A stretch of DNA of 64,000 nt from Aphanomyces cochlioides (lineage: Eukaryota; Oomycota; Saprolegniomycetes; Saprolegniales; Verrucalvaceae): the NCBI GenBank assembly GCA_019828595.1, contig JAHQRK010000030.1, positions 620,001 to 684,000 of the forward strand, in the 5' to 3' direction. Every line of letters begins with the position of its first letter. The stretch's first letter is position 1. Below are positions 9,214-22,200 of this stretch, piece by piece. The position numbers and the translations under genes were made by a program. The notes under the pieces are model-generated. The model saw only the letters and a list, made by a program, of their open reading frames with translations. It was not told the DNA's origin and did no database searches.

Positions 9214-11309
9214 CTAGACAGTCTGGTCGACTTGGAGCGGCCTTGTCGGGATATTTGAAATTCTCTTGAGTAGTTGCTTGTTTGCGATCTCTTGGTAATT
9301 GTCAAACCACGCTTGGACATCGTTGTTTGCCAGATCGCGAGCTGTTTTCCCCTCCTAAATCACCATAGTATGATGCCAAATAAATCGACTACACCTTATT
9401 CCTGACAAGTCTTTTCGCACCAGCATCCAAGAGCAATTGCAAAACTTCGAGCTGGTCATTCAACGACGCAACAGGACGTTTGTGAGTCTACCGCGACAAA
9501 ATTAGATGCCTCGATAAATTTTGCATTACTTTTTCCGTCGTCTTGACAGAGGGATCATTCTCCTTGACTATGTCCACGTTATCGCTCTTGGAAGCCAGAT
9601 GGAGTGGAGTGACGCCCCCCTAAATCATGTCAATGAGATTCTCAGTACGTTAAGGATTTCTACTTCACCTCATATACAGCGTTGACAAAAGCACCGTGAG
9701 CCAACAGCTCCTTGACAACGTCAACGCGCTTTTGCGATGCAGCATGATGCAGTGGCGTCGTGCCATACTTTCTCGGAAAAAAAGTTTTCAGTCGATTCGC
9801 ACATCCAAGGTGGCACATACTTGGTCTGCCACGTCCACTTTAACCCCATGAGCTAAAAGTTGCTGGACCACCTCCAGTTGTCCTCTGTTTGCTGCCAGAT
9901 GGATAGGAGTGAGCCCCACCTAGTCCAAAGAGTTTGACGAGTCTAACAATTCTACGCTTTACCTTGTTTGATGCATGGGCCGACAAACCATGCGTCATCA
10001 ACTCTTGGACAATATTCCAATGTCCGCTCCATGAAGCAAGCTGAAGCGCCGTATCCGAGGCCTTCGTCAAGGCATATGCAGTTGTAAACCGTCAAAAGTC
10101 ATCTTACTTTGGATTCGGCGTGACGTCGGCACCATGTGCTATCAATTCCTTGACAATATTCAACTTCCCATAGTAGGCAGCTTCGTGTAGTGGTGTGTGG
10201 TCGATCTAGATTGTCACTTTCAACGACTCACAAACGACGTTCCACCGCACCACCGTTGCAGCTTCGATAGCAGCTCCTTGGGCTAGCAGCTCATTGACAA
10301 GCTCCAAATATCCATTTGACGAAGCTACATGAAGAGATGTTTGGCCTTGCTAATGAGAATTAAATCATATTTACACTGCAATGCAGTTTTACCTTGGTTG
10401 CTCTATTGATTGAAGCGCCATGAGCCAGCAATTCCTTGACGACGTCCATGTGCCCATGGGAAGAAGCCATGCAATGGCGTGATGTCATTCTATTCCAAAC
10501 GAATACGACATTTCGACCACTCGTTTCTTCTCGCCTCATTCGTGACATCAACAATTGCGCCGTGGGCTAGTAATTCCTTGACAACATTCAAATGTCCGCT
10601 GCGGGAAGCCATGTGCAGTGGGCTTCAGTCCACTAGCAGGGCAAAGAGTCGCTCATTTACGAGCCTTTGTGTACCTTGTCTGCTAGCTCGATGTCGGCGC
10701 CATGAGCTAGTAATTTCATGACAATGTCCAAATGTCCATTGATTGAGGCGATGAGTAGAGGCGTTTCATCATGGGTTCCATCAACGACAACACCATGAGC
10801 TAGCAATGCATCGACAACAATCCAATGCCCATAAGAGGAAGCCAAGTGTAGTGGACTCCAGCCGTCCTAGCAGGGACAGATAGTCGCTTGTGTACACTCT
10901 GAGCCTTTGTGTACCTCGTCTGCTAGCTCGGCGTCAGCGCCGTACGCTAGTAATACCTTGGTAACGTACAAATGTCCTATTGTTGCGGCGCGAGTTAGAG
11001 GAGTTCGACCATCCTGTCACGACAATCAATTCTCGACTTTCATGTCAAACGTACTTTGTCTTGGTAATTGACGTCTGCGCCGCGAGCGACAAGAGTATGG
11101 ATTCTCTTGACATCTGCCTTGATAGTTGCCTGAAAAAGCTGGTCTTCTTTACTGGAACCACCGCGAAAGAGATGCGTGAGCTTTTGCATCATGTCTTCAA
11201 ATAGGATCCACTGGAAGAATGCAACAACTTGCTGCCAAAGTCGTTTGGGGGTTTTCATTGGCAGCGTAACTTCGATATTCGATTGATAGGATGCGCAGAG
11301 TTCGAGCAA
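9214..11309 (-). pseudogene. Ankyrin-repeat gene A, multi-exon, frame-broken
   Basis: The minus strand encodes a first exon rich in KEDQLFQATIKADVKRIHTL and ending ARGADVNYQDK before GTACGTTTG, followed by about a dozen ankyrin repeats and a closing exon GKTARDLANNDVQAWFDNY, with stop at 9214. Repeats carry the usual core (for example HGHMDVVKELLAHGASIN) and are split by short introns placed after the final DK of each repeat. At least two exons are out of frame: around 10621 an extra base precedes PLHMAS, and around 10470 two bases are missing before MASSHGHMDVV. Ankyrin repeats mediate protein binding. Gene B just upstream has the same first and last exon, so the two are tandem duplicates. 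The breaks suggest a pseudogene, unless they are assembly errors. Confidence 0.75.
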
Positions 11310-12073
11310 GTTGGGCGAAGAAATTGAAGTTGGAATAAGCTTTTGGAGAACATTTGGAGTGGGATATGAAATTTCACATTTTTAACATGTCACTCTTGGC
11401 GTGTCGTCGGATCTACTCTTGTCATCGCGTCAGAATTAGAGGAGGCAATGAGGAAGACCAACAAGTCGACAGGGGTGGCGTATCCTCGGCAACAATTAGA
11501 CTAGCAACTTTCCTGCGCATGCACATCAAGACGAGGAAAAAGTTTAAAGTTAGGAAACGCTTGCATCGGAAACCTGTTGCCGTCGTTGGACAGGTCGCTA
11601 AATTCAGGAAATGACGAGATAAAAAGTTCTCCATGCGTTTGCTCATGTATAGAGATCCAAGTAGACGATGTGCGGTGTGCAATTGTACTTTACATTTCCA
11701 GCACGTTTGAATTGAAATTTTGATTCGACGCTAAATGTATTAGACATCCAATAAATTTACCTCGGGGATCTCCGTTCTCGGGGACCATTCTATGCGTCAC
11801 TTGCCGGCCCAGTCGAAGTTCTCTCTAAATATTTGCTTCTTGACGTTCCAGCCGCTGGAATACTCTGCAACGTTGACTATGAATCGGCAATTTTCAATCT
11901 AGAAATAAATATTCAATTTGATTGGTTAATAATAATAATTAATTGACTGTTGATTGGTTATAATTATAGAATAGACGATTCGGATTAGTCAATATTTTCA
12001 TATATGATGTTGCTATTTATAGCAGATTTTGCAGTGGGAATAGGTTGGCTACGCTGCTTTCTCTTTGACTGAA
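11310..12073. other. Spacer between ankyrin genes A and B
   Basis: No gene is supported; the two overlapping frames at 11354-11682 are opposite-strand shadows of each other without domain signal. The stretch 11890-12000 is AT-rich with repeated ATTGGTTA (CCAAT-type) motifs and resembles the inverted repeat at 8179. Confidence 0.4.
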
Positions 12074-13450
12074 TCAATTGGATCTTGTGCTTTCCATAGT
12101 TTTGAAATTTCTCTCTAGCAGTTGCCTGTTTGCAATCTCTTGAAAATGGTCAAACCACGCTTGGAGATCGTCGTTTCCAAGATCGCCGCTGGCTATTTTG
12201 CCATCCTGGGAAACGATCAATCAACCATGGAAAGATCAATTTGAACCTTATTCCTCAGCCGTCGATTGGCACCAAGGCAGCTGCAATACTTCTAATTGGT
12301 CGTTTACCAACGTACCAGGAGAATGGACATTCTCCATCTATCACAATAATGTCAGACAACGCAAAAACTCAAGTCTTGATGTACATTGTTCGTCATATCG
12401 GCTGTGGGATCATTCCCCTTGGCAAATTGCACTTTGACGTTCTTGGAAGCTTGGTGGAGTGGAGTTTCGCCAACCTAAACCACGTCAATGAGATCTTGCG
12501 CTGGTTAAAGAGTATGGCTATACCTTGTTTACTGCATTAACAGAAGCGTTGTAAGCCAGAAGGCTCTTGACGACACCAGCGTGTGCATCGCTTGCAGCAA
12601 GATGCAGCGATGTCGTGCCATGCTATCTCAATTATAAAGTTATATTATCAATGTCATACTTACTTTGTCGGCTAGATCAACTCTAGCTCCATGGGCCAAG
12701 AGTTGCTACATCAGCAGTCTCGATAGAAGCTCCTCGAGCTAGGAATTCTTTGACAACCGCCCAAGATCTATTCTCCAATGCAAAAAGGATAGCAGTATTT
12801 CCTTTCTAGCGATTTCGTCAAGCACATGCATATATTTTCACGGGAATTGTACCTCACTGGCTTTGTCGATTGAAGCGCCATGCGCCAGCAATTCGATGAC
12901 CACATCAAAATGCCCCCAGTGAGAAGCCCAAAGCAGTGGAATAAGGCCAACCTACCCCGAACAAGTGAGTCATTTTCGATATCCACGGCTTCACGGACCG
13001 CATCAGTTATATCGGCGCCATGAGGAAGTAATTCCTTCACAACTTTCAAATGTCCATAGCACGAAGCCGCGTGTATGTGGGCTCAAGCCGTTCTAGCAGC
13101 AAGAAATAGTCACTGACTCACTCTGAAAGACTTGTTTTACCTTGTTTGTTAGATCAATATCAGCGCCATGAGCTAGTAATTCCTGCACAGTGTTCAAATT
13201 TCCAATGATTGCGGCAAAATACAGAGGGTTCGATCATGCTATAAAGAGCACGATAATCAATTCGAGACTCGCATGTCGAATGCACTTTATCTTTGTAATT
13301 GACGACTGCCCCGCGGGCGAGAAGAGGACGGAGTCTTTTGATATCTGCTTCTTTAGCTGCCTCAAGAAGATGCTCTTCTTTACTGGAACCCAAGAGATTT
13401 ACATGTTTATTCATCAGGTCTCCGAATGCCTTGGTGGTTAAAACCAACAT
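12074..13450 (-). pseudogene. Ankyrin-repeat gene B, shorter paralogue, frame-broken
   Basis: The first exon contains SSKEEHLLEAAKEADIKRL and ends ARGAVVNYKDK at a GTGCAT donor, closely matching gene A. Downstream are ankyrin exons such as NLNTVQELLAHGADIDLTNK, and a last exon GNDDLQAWFDHFQEIANRQL with TGA at 12074, parallel to the end of gene A. Two exons are shifted: near 13230 one C is missing before LYFAAI, and near 13078 one base is inserted before HAAS. Fewer repeats are intact than in gene A. The arrangement (same strand, same terminal exons, about 0.8 kb apart) indicates tandem duplication and decay. Confidence 0.7.
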
Positions 13451-13631
13451 ACTTGCTCGTCGTTGTGTTAAATATCAATTGCGCATGCTGTCGTGGGGTC
13501 GTCATTCTTGCCAATCATGCCACAAGAATTTGAAGAATATTTGGTGAGCAAATGGGTCACTGGGAACATTTTTGAAATGTCTATTGCAGCAACTTGGCGC
13601 GATTACGCGTAAAAAAACCGCAAATTCTACC

Positions 13632-14063
13632 TCATGCTACGTGGTATGAATCCCTTCTTAACGTGTGTTCGCAAGACAATTCGTGGTGTTTAAACTTATT
13701 GTGTGCACCAGCCACCAGGCGAACTTGAAACTTTTGGGAAACCTTACGAGGCACGTTCGAATGAGAAATAAGATCTAGCGGCTTCAATACCGTGATCAAG
13801 TAGGTGCCTGTTATGATATACAGCCAGAATCCTCTATTACAACTATGCTCTTCAGGGGTATTAGCTACGGGCTTCCGTCGTTGGCGACTCTGTGATGAGG
13901 TCTTCACTGCAGGAACTTTGTGTCTTTGATGTTGGGGGAGCTCCAGAATATCGCAGTGGATCTGTGCGCAGTAGGTGACAGCCCCGATGGAGTTGTCTTG
14001 GCAGTCGTTCGTGTAGTAGTGCATGAGTCGATATACATGACATCTTGTGAATAAAGGAGGCAT
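13632..14063 (-). CDS. Hypothetical protein, low support
   Basis: An ATG-started frame of 143 codons. The only visible feature is a short hydrophobic stretch (GFWLYIITGTYLITVL) that could be a membrane segment; the rest is rich in Arg, His, Gln and Ser without a recognised motif. TATA-like sequence lies upstream on the minus strand near 14090. It sits between ankyrin gene B and the divergently oriented MAPEG-like gene. It may be a chance frame. Confidence 0.2.
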   Translation of the reverse strand: MPPLFTRCHVYRLMHYYTNDCQDNSIGAVTYCAQIHCDILELPQHQRHKVPAVKTSSQSRQRRKPVANTPEEHSCNRGFWLYIITGTYLITVLKPLDLISHSNVPRKVSQKFQVRLVAGAHNKFKHHELSCEHTLRRDSYHVA

Positions 14064-14655
14064 ATATACATTGAATTGTTCTTGTTTATATTATATACTT
14101 CTCAACTTGAAGCGGGCAATTTTATCGCCAACATATTCATACTAGCCGATGTACTCGTTTCGCCATACTACAGCTCTGGTATTCGGCATGTTGTACCTTC
14201 ATTGCATAACAGGTTGATGCTTCATCTTGCCTGAATGGTATGTCTTTAGTATTGTACCGATCGCTATCAAATTACCTTCCAGAACGTGCTTTGTTTAGCG
14301 CTGAGGGGTCACAAATTCCCTTCGAACGGGTGATGTAATGGTCCTTGGTCGGCTTTTCTGACCCTGCCGCTCATAAAGGACAACCACGGCTATGGGATGG
14401 GCAACATTATGGTCCTCGCCGCGACTGCGACAATCGAAAGCATGCTACCTCTGATTATACTCAAGGCTTGTACAGCTCCAGCTTAAGCTTCTAACATACT
14501 TGGAACTCATCATTTTGAGCTCAACGCTCGGTGGATTTCCATGCTCCATAGTACTTCTCGTTAGAGCGCCGGTCCAATCACAAATGCCCTTAAAATCCAA
14601 CTGTAGCATCCGAATGCCGGTTTGAATCCATGGCAACGTTCATTTTAAATCTACC

Positions 14656-15321
14656 ATGGGATCGGACAATGGAACAAAAGTCACCGACTCGGGGCTGCCC
14701 ACCATGACGGACGCGGAGAAGAAGAAGAACTCGTTGCCCATTTTGCTGCTGTGTACGCCATTGCCGCTTGCAATTGGCACTGCGATTGCGTATGTTGTGT
14801 ACATGTTGGGGGTGCAAGCGACATTTGAAAAGCGGATGCAACCGTTTGTAGAAAATGACATGCACTGGGCTGCCTTGGCGCTTGTCGTCTTGGGCAACAC
14901 GATTACATTTGTGAATGGATATCCGTTGATGTACAAAAATCAAATCATGCGTGGCAACTCTGGCAATTTGCGCTCGAATCCGTATATCTACAAGGCAATT
15001 GGCAAAGATGCCAAGGACAATGCGATTGTGTTCAACGACGAAGGCGCGGTCGGAGCTTACAATCGCGCGAACCGATCGTTGCACCACATGATTGAAAACT
15101 ATGGCATGTTGGTCGCTGGCCTGGCGTTGGCAAGCCAAGTGTTTGCCGTTCCAGTGTTTGTCATCGTCTGCGTCTTTAGCGTTGGCCGCATTTTGCACCA
15201 AGTGGGCTACACCTCAGGCTACGGAGGCCATGCCTTAGGATACATCTTGTCCATGTTTGCAGTTGCCACGATTCAAGGATTCCTTCTCTTGATTGGACTC
15301 AAGGGCTTGAAGGTTTTGTAA
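14656..15321 (+). CDS. MAPEG-family membrane protein
   Basis: An intronless 221-residue protein with ATG at 14656. After a short charged N-terminus there are four likely membrane segments, beginning LPILLLCTPLPLAIGTAIA, WAALALVVLGNTITFV, GMLVAGLALASQVFAVPVFV and GYILSMFAVATIQGFLLLI. Between segments two and three is YNRANRSLHHMIENYGML, which matches the RAxxNxxE-like loop of the MAPEG group (membrane-associated proteins in eicosanoid and glutathione metabolism), and GRILHQVGYTSG follows segment three. MAPEG members act in endoplasmic reticulum or outer membranes, often as glutathione transferases or peroxidases; the substrate here cannot be told. It faces the NRPS gene but the two are not evidently co-regulated. 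Confidence 0.7.
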   Translation: MGSDNGTKVTDSGLPTMTDAEKKKNSLPILLLCTPLPLAIGTAIAYVVYMLGVQATFEKRMQPFVENDMHWAALALVVLGNTITFVNGYPLMYKNQIMRGNSGNLRSNPYIYKAIGKDAKDNAIVFNDEGAVGAYNRANRSLHHMIENYGMLVAGLALASQVFAVPVFVIVCVFSVGRILHQVGYTSGYGGHALGYILSMFAVATIQGFLLLIGLKGLKVL

Positions 15322-15678
15322 ATGCTGATAAAATAACCTCGACCCTGGAAAGTACATAAGATTCTCAAACTTGATTGGATAAATTTTGAAATAATGGATT
15401 CTGATTGGTTAGTTGAGAGGACTCGGATTTAGTCCATTGCATGTAAATAGAGATTCTATAAAGAAAATCCTGCTGCCCGGCATTTCATCATCCACACCTT
15501 ATCGTCATTGAAAATGACAGTCAAACTTCTTGATAATATTAAGTAAAGTGTGAGGTCGGAGACGTCTTCATACACATTTCCCCCGAAAAGACAATTATAC
15601 ATCGGGAATATCTGAATGAATTAGTTCGTGTATTTGATCAAAATATTTTTAGGAATTGAGGAGTAATTCGAAATATCA
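15322..15678. other. Intergenic, CCAAT-type motifs
   Basis: An AT-rich 3' flank of the MAPEG gene with two GATTGG motifs (near 15375 and 15400). No coding region or RNA gene is seen. Confidence 0.4.
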
Positions 15679-16014
15679 ATTTGCCTGTTTACAGTTCGTT
15701 TGACTTTCAAAATATTTCGTTTAACTTGCAATATATTTCGTATCACGTGCAATATATTTCGTATGATTGCATTCAATGTCGTGGCAGTCGACGAAAATCG
15801 ATTTATATTTCACATGACTTGCATTATATTTCATACCTCATGCATTTAATTTCGTATTTTTTCCTTCTATTACGTATCACTTGCATTCAATTTCACAGAA
15901 AACTGAAAAAGTACACTGAAAATATTCACCAAAAATTGTTACCGCCCTCAGAGAAAATGATGGGACACACTTCAGACGCTATTCGCAAGTTAAACGAACT
16001 GTAAACAGGCAAAT
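15679..16014. mobile_element. 336-bp foldback/MITE-like element
   Basis: Terminal inverted repeats of 28 bp (15679-15706 and 15987-16014) begin ATTTGCCTGTTTACAGTTCG and differ at one position. The interior holds about nine degenerate copies of a 20-24 bp unit around TTTCGTATCACTTGCAATAT. There is no coding capacity. Flanking target duplications were not recognised. It ends 47 bp beyond the NRPS stop codon, so it may affect the 3' end of that transcript. Confidence 0.8.
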
Positions 16015-16060
16015 GGTAATGAAAACATTGTTCATTACACATTGGCAATAAAAGCTAAAT

Positions 16061-19000
16061 CTAATTCGATGGTTTCATAACTCGTACCATATCCTTGAGT
16101 GTAGCATTTCTTACAACCAATGAAGCTGTCAAAACGAATCCACGCTTTTTGGCGACAGAGATCAATCGAATGAGAGATATAGAATCTCCCCCCACAGCAA
16201 AAAATGAAGTGGAACGACCAATTTCGTCGATATTGATACCCAGCACCTGAGCCCAAACAGCAGCCATCTGCTTCTCATGGTCCGTCTGCAGAATATCCAC
16301 TTCAAGACCAACATTCGTTGCTTCCAACGCTACTCGATCAATCTTGCCATTTGAAGTTTGAGGCATTGACTCTAACGGTATCAAAAGAGATGGCACCATG
16401 TACACTGGCAAAAAAGACAATATCCACGTTCGCAATTCATCCACATCCACCGTGGGTGGTGTAAAATAACCCACGAGGTGCGTCTTGTCTTTGACGATGG
16501 CTGCTGCAGATGTGACTTGTGGATGACGCATCATGGCCTCTCCAATTTCTTCTAATTCGATACGATACCCCTTTAATTTCACTTGGCTGTCCTTTCGACC
16601 CAGGACTTCGAAATTACCATTGGGGAGTAATCGGCCGTAATCGCCTGTTCGGAACATTTGATCGTCTGGTACAAATGGATCGTCTAAAAATCGCCCAGCA
16701 GTTTGTTTGGGCAAATTGATGTATCCAGGAGAGACGCAAATACCACCCAAGTAGATTTCGCCGGACACTCCGACGGGTACTTGCCGCATGTGGCCATCCA
16801 AGATGTAGGAATTAATGTTGGTAAGTGGCTTGCCTATGCTTATTGATGTATCGGTGTGGAGAATTGTCTCGTGGGTCTCTACTGAGCACTCAGTTGGGCC
16901 ATATCGATTCATTAGTGTAACACAGGGAGCCCATAGATTCTTCAAGGATATCGATATTGGTTCCCCTGCAACTGCAATGAAACGAAAGTTGGGAAAGTTG
17001 GAAGGTGCTCCCAGAAGAGACAAAGCTGTCGGAGTGCAAACTAACGAATCCACCGTGGTTAATACATTTAATTGATCCTGTCCCCGCAAAACCAATGTTG
17101 CACCATGCGACAATGTACTCCACATATCCAATTGAAAACCATCAAATCCAATTGCCAATATTTGACCGACTCGTAGGCCCTCGGCAAACATTTCCTGACA
17201 AGAATACAAAACAGTATTCAAAATGCCACGATGCAAAACAGGCACGCCCTTTGGTTTACCCGTAGAGCCCGAGGTATATACAACATATGCTTCATCGTGA
17301 CGCGTGGCCTCGGTGGTGCAATTCAAAGTCTTCGGTGAAGCTGCCAATTCAGTCGAGCTAAAGTACACCACTGGAATCTCCAACTTCAAGGCTTCCATCT
17401 CGGCTCGATATGCCTCCGTCGTCACCACGACAGCCACACTTGCATCTGCCAACATAAACGTCAATCGATTCGAAGGGAAAGTTGCATCCAACGGCATCAT
17501 CGAACCGCCAGACTTCAACACGGCCAACAATCCGATCGGAAACTCCAAGCATCGTTCCATCACCACGGCAACCCGACGTCCGACTCCAACACCCAACGAC
17601 ACCAGCTCATGAGCCAACGTCGTTGCCAGTTCGTTCAGCTCTCCGTACGTAATGCTTTGTCCTTCATACTCGACAGCCAACAATTTCGACTTCGCTTCAG
17701 CTCGTTCTTCAAATGCATGATGTAATAATTCGTAAGGTAAGGCTCTAGGTGGACCAAAACAACTAGCCTTCAGTATTGATTGTTCGTATTCGGATGGCAC
17801 GTCAAGATCAGACACGACAGATCCCAAATGTGATTGCGAAGAAATTTTGGGGATTACAGCAAGGAATCGATCTTGAAACATTCGCACAGTCACAGGACAG
17901 ATGATGGCTGGATTGTAGGAAAATAAAAAATGATAGTCTTCACCGATTGGAATTACTGCAACAGACAATGTTGCGTCGGTGTGTTGAGGAGCCATGGTGA
18001 CATCGAAGGAAAATGGACGGCCATTGAACTTACTGCCGTCAACAGAAGGGTAATTCTCGTACACCAAAATTGTCTCAAAGATATCGTCGGTTGTTGATGC
18101 TCCTGACCAAGACTTGATATCCGCGAGACTATAGTGCGCGTGGCGTAGAAGCTCAACGGAATAAGTGTGAACACTCGAAATCACTTCCGATACTGTCAAA
18201 GTGGGGGTCACATTTACCAATACTGGTACAGTGTTGATCATGACTCCAATCATTCTACAGGGCAGTACAAGTCAGAAATTGATTCCACATTTCAACGTAC
18301 TGGTCGGCTCCCTCCAAGTCTGTGTCGCGACCAGAGACAACGGATCCAAATTTGACATAATCCCTTCGTGTATACTGCTGCAGTACAATCGACCAAGCCA
18401 CTCGAAATAATGTGCTTGCAGTTGTGCTAAGACGCTTGCATACACTTCTCAAGTCCGGTAGATGCACGGAAGCAGAAGCGCTAGCGCGCCTACTTCGAAT
18501 ATCACAAGATTCTTCAGGTTTCGGAAAGACAAGTGGCGCTGTTTTGTCCAAGTGTTGAAGAGATTCTCTCCAAAACAACTTGCTACTGCTGGGGTCTTGT
18601 CTTGTGAGCCACTCAATATGGTTCCTAAACGGTGATGTGAGCATTGCATTTTCACCGTAGCATATCAATAAAAAGTTGTTTATCAATATTGGTATAGACC
18701 AACCATCCGCCACAGAGTGATGTTGTGTCCAGAAGACGCGAGTTTGGCCATCTATTGGAGTTGACATGTCATAAAAATGATCGCAAGAAAAATTACCTGA
18801 CAAGCGGACGCCACAAAAGCGCTGAAATGATCGACTCTGGAGAGAAAACCCACGTTTGCGATCCAATGCAAAATATGCCTCGGATCGGACTGTCAACTCT
18901 TCAATCGGCCAGATTTCATCCAGAAATTGCCACTCAGACAAATCATTCTTTGTTACCGCCTGGAAAATTCCATGCGATGTCGATACAAACACAGTGCGAA

Positions 19001-19200
19001 GAATATCTGTTTGATGGGCCAACCTGTTCCAGCACGACTTGAACCGAGAAAAGGCAAAATCTCCAAGGATATCAATCGATGATTGCATCACATATTCCGA
19101 CGGGTCTTGCAGCATTGCCCAAATGAAGCCACTTTGCAACGGCGTCGCGGGGTATATATCGTCTACATCGCTTGGCCGTAAACCCAAAGTCTTGAATAAT
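16061..19200 (-). other. NRPS module 3 (C2-A3-T3), C-terminal
   Basis: C2 carries HHSVADGWS near 18710 and needs two introns removed (18752-18796, 18255-18300) to read through GADQMIGVMINTVP. A3 shows YTSGSTGKPKG, FDGFQLDMW, MNRYGPTE and NGKIDR; T3 has VGGDSIS near 16180. The protein stops 40 residues after this, with no release domain. Readable A3 specificity positions: D235, G236, L239, V278, A299, A301, R322, V330. Confidence 0.85.
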
Positions 19201-22200
19201 TCAGTTTCAGCTTCATTCACAGCAGACATTGAACCTAGGAGCGGTAGATCATACAATATTCTGCCACCAAGAGTCGTCGAGTCCAGGCAATGCTCAACGA
19301 TGCGATTCATCCACTTGGTCCATAATTCCATCCATGCCTCCAGTTCGTGAGCAGAAAACAGCCAATTTTCCATTCTAGCAAACAACACTAACTTGCCGTC
19401 ATTGTGAGACAACGATAAACTTCCGGGCCATAACGGAACTTCATCGCTGGCAAACTGGGGAACATCGATTCCATGCAGAATTTCAAAGACTCCATTGTCT
19501 GAATTTGTCTCCTGAAACCGACCCAAGTAATTGAAAGCTATGTTGTGCTGTCGATGCGACTTGATTCTTTCTGTCGATTCTGAAGTTGGCACCAAATATT
19601 TGATGGCTCCGTAAGACAATCCTTTGTGTGGCACGGCTCGGATTTTATGCTTGACTTGGCGTAACAGGTCTCCGATATCGTCGGATGCCGTAAACATGAC
19701 TGGGTATTCACAAGTGAACCATCCAACCGTTGTCATAGTGTCAATGTCGCTTGACCAAGTTTCACGACCATGACCCTCGAGCATTATCGCCAACCCGGTG
19801 CTGTTCTGTCCTACAGTCCGTAACTCCGCCAGCGACCCTGTTAATGCTGCGAGAGCCAACTCTTGAATATTTGTGCCATACTTTGCGTTGGCTAGATCCA
19901 GCTTGGATGAAGTGTCTTCATTGAGAACACCACAAGCATCCACTGAAATGTGGCTACACAGAAATGAAATTGTGACACAAGTTCTTTCAACTACATACCT
20001 TGAATCTGTCGGAGGGATAACATCGTCACACATATACTCATTCCATGCAGAAGCGTCCCACTCAAGCGCTTTTGCACTCAATAATTTGGACCATTGTCGA
20101 AACGACATCGACTTTGTACTCATCTGTCTTCCCATCAAGAGCGACTCCAAATCGTCGATGAGGACCCGCCACGACACCAAATCCATGATTGTATGGTGGG
20201 CTGTGAATTGCAGGTACTGCACATTGTCCGAGGTTTCAAATACAGTCACCGCATACAAGGGTCCGTCGATTAAGTTCAAAGATCCCTCCACTTGTAGAAC
20301 AGCATCCCTTAAATCTTCGAATCCGCCAATGCTGATAAAATGAACATTAGGAGAACCGCCTTCTGACTTCTCGAGAACATACTGCGACCAACCTTCAACC
20401 GCACTATAGCTAAAACGAGCACGAAGCATATCGTGATGAGCTATCAGTTTTGATACTGCATCTTCTAGCTCCGATTGTCGAAGGAGGGAACGTGGTTTCA
20501 AGGTCATCGAAAGATTCCAAAAGTTAATATTTTTCCATGGATGTCCAAACGTCCAGTGCTGCGTAGGGGTCAAAGGAACAACACCATGCACATCGTCGCG
20601 GTTTGCAATCGATTCGACCTTTTCTTGCTTTACAACTCGCGCCATGGCCTCGAGGGTTGAATGTTTCATCACCAACGAGCTTGTCAAGATTAATCCAGCT
20701 TGTTTTGCTTTTGCGACTAGACGAATAGCTGAGATGGAATCACCACCCAATGCAAAGAAAGACGAATTGCGACCAATTTCGCCAAGATCAATGTTTAAGA
20801 CTCTTGACCACACCGTAGCGATTGCAATTTCAATTTCTGTTTCCAGCGACTCGACATTTACCACCACGTCGATATTTTCCAATGCCAGTCGATCCGTCTT
20901 GCCATTTACATTTAGTGGCATCGACGGCAAGCCCATCCACACGGCTGGCACCATATACAATGGTAAATACGACGACACCAAACTTCGCAGTTCGTCTACA
21001 TTCACGGTTGGTGGTGTAAAATAACCCACGAGATGTGTCTTGTCTTTGACGATGGCTGCTGCAGATGTGACTTGTGGATGACGCATCATGACCTCTCCAA
21101 TTTCTTCTAATTCGATGCGATACCCCTTCAATTTCACTTGGTTGTCTTTGCGACCGAGGATTTCGAAATTTCCATTGGGGAGTAATCGGCCGTAATCGCC
21201 TGTTCGAAACGTTCGTCCTCCTGAAACAAATGGATCATCCAAGAATCGTTCAGCAGTCTGTTTGGGCAAATTGATATATCCAGGAGACACACAAATACCT
21301 CCCAGGTAGACTTCACCTACTACACCAACGGGTACTTGGCGCATGGCGTCGTCCAAGATGTAGCAATTAATGTTTGGATAAGGTTTTCCGATATGTACGG
21401 ATGATTCTACGTCGAGGAAACTCTCGTGCGACAGCATTGCACATTCGGCGGGACCATATTTGTTTACAAATGACACATGTGACGCCCATAAGTCCTTCAA
21501 GGAACTTGGGAGTGGTTCACCAGCGACGCCAAGGAATTTCAAATTTGGAAACAACTCTGGTGTGCCCATTTGAGCCAATGCGGTTGGTGTAATGAGGAAA
21601 GTATCTACGGTCGAAACAGCGTCGAGCAAATCATCGCCACGCAAAACGAGACACCCTCCGGTGGAAAGAGTGCACCACATGTCAAGTTGACAGACATCGA
21701 AAGCAATTGCAAAAACTTGAGCTACACGGAATCCCTCACCATATGCTCTCTTCGAAGATGATGCAATTGTGTTGACAGCACCTCCGTGACAAATAGGAAC
21801 CCCTTTCGGTCGTCCCGTAGATCCCGAAGTGTACACCACAAATGCCTCGTCGTTACGTGTGGCCTCGGTGGTGCAATTCAAAGTCTTCGGTGAAGCTGCC
21901 AATTCAGTCGAGCTAAAGTACACCACTGGAACCTCCAACATTAAGGCTTCCATCTCAGCTCGATACGCCTCTGTCGTCACCACGACAGCCACACTTGCAT
22001 CTGCCAACATAAACGTCAATCGATTCGAAGGGAAAGTTGCATCCAACGGCATCATCGAACCGCCAGACTTCAACACGGCCAACAATCCGATCGGAAACTC
22101 CAAGCATCGTTCCATCACCACAGCAACCCGACGTCCGACGCCAACACCCAACGACACCAGCTCATGGGCCAACGTCGTTGCCAGTTCGTTCAGCTCTCCG

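Noticed and set aside
14590..15201. Long minus-strand frame opposite the MAPEG gene
   Set aside because: It is an antisense shadow, with no ATG-supported domain, while the plus strand has four membrane segments and a family motif.
18255..18300. Stop codon ending the second NRPS ORF
   Set aside because: It lies in a 46-nt GT-AG intron; splicing restores GADQMIGVMINTVP.
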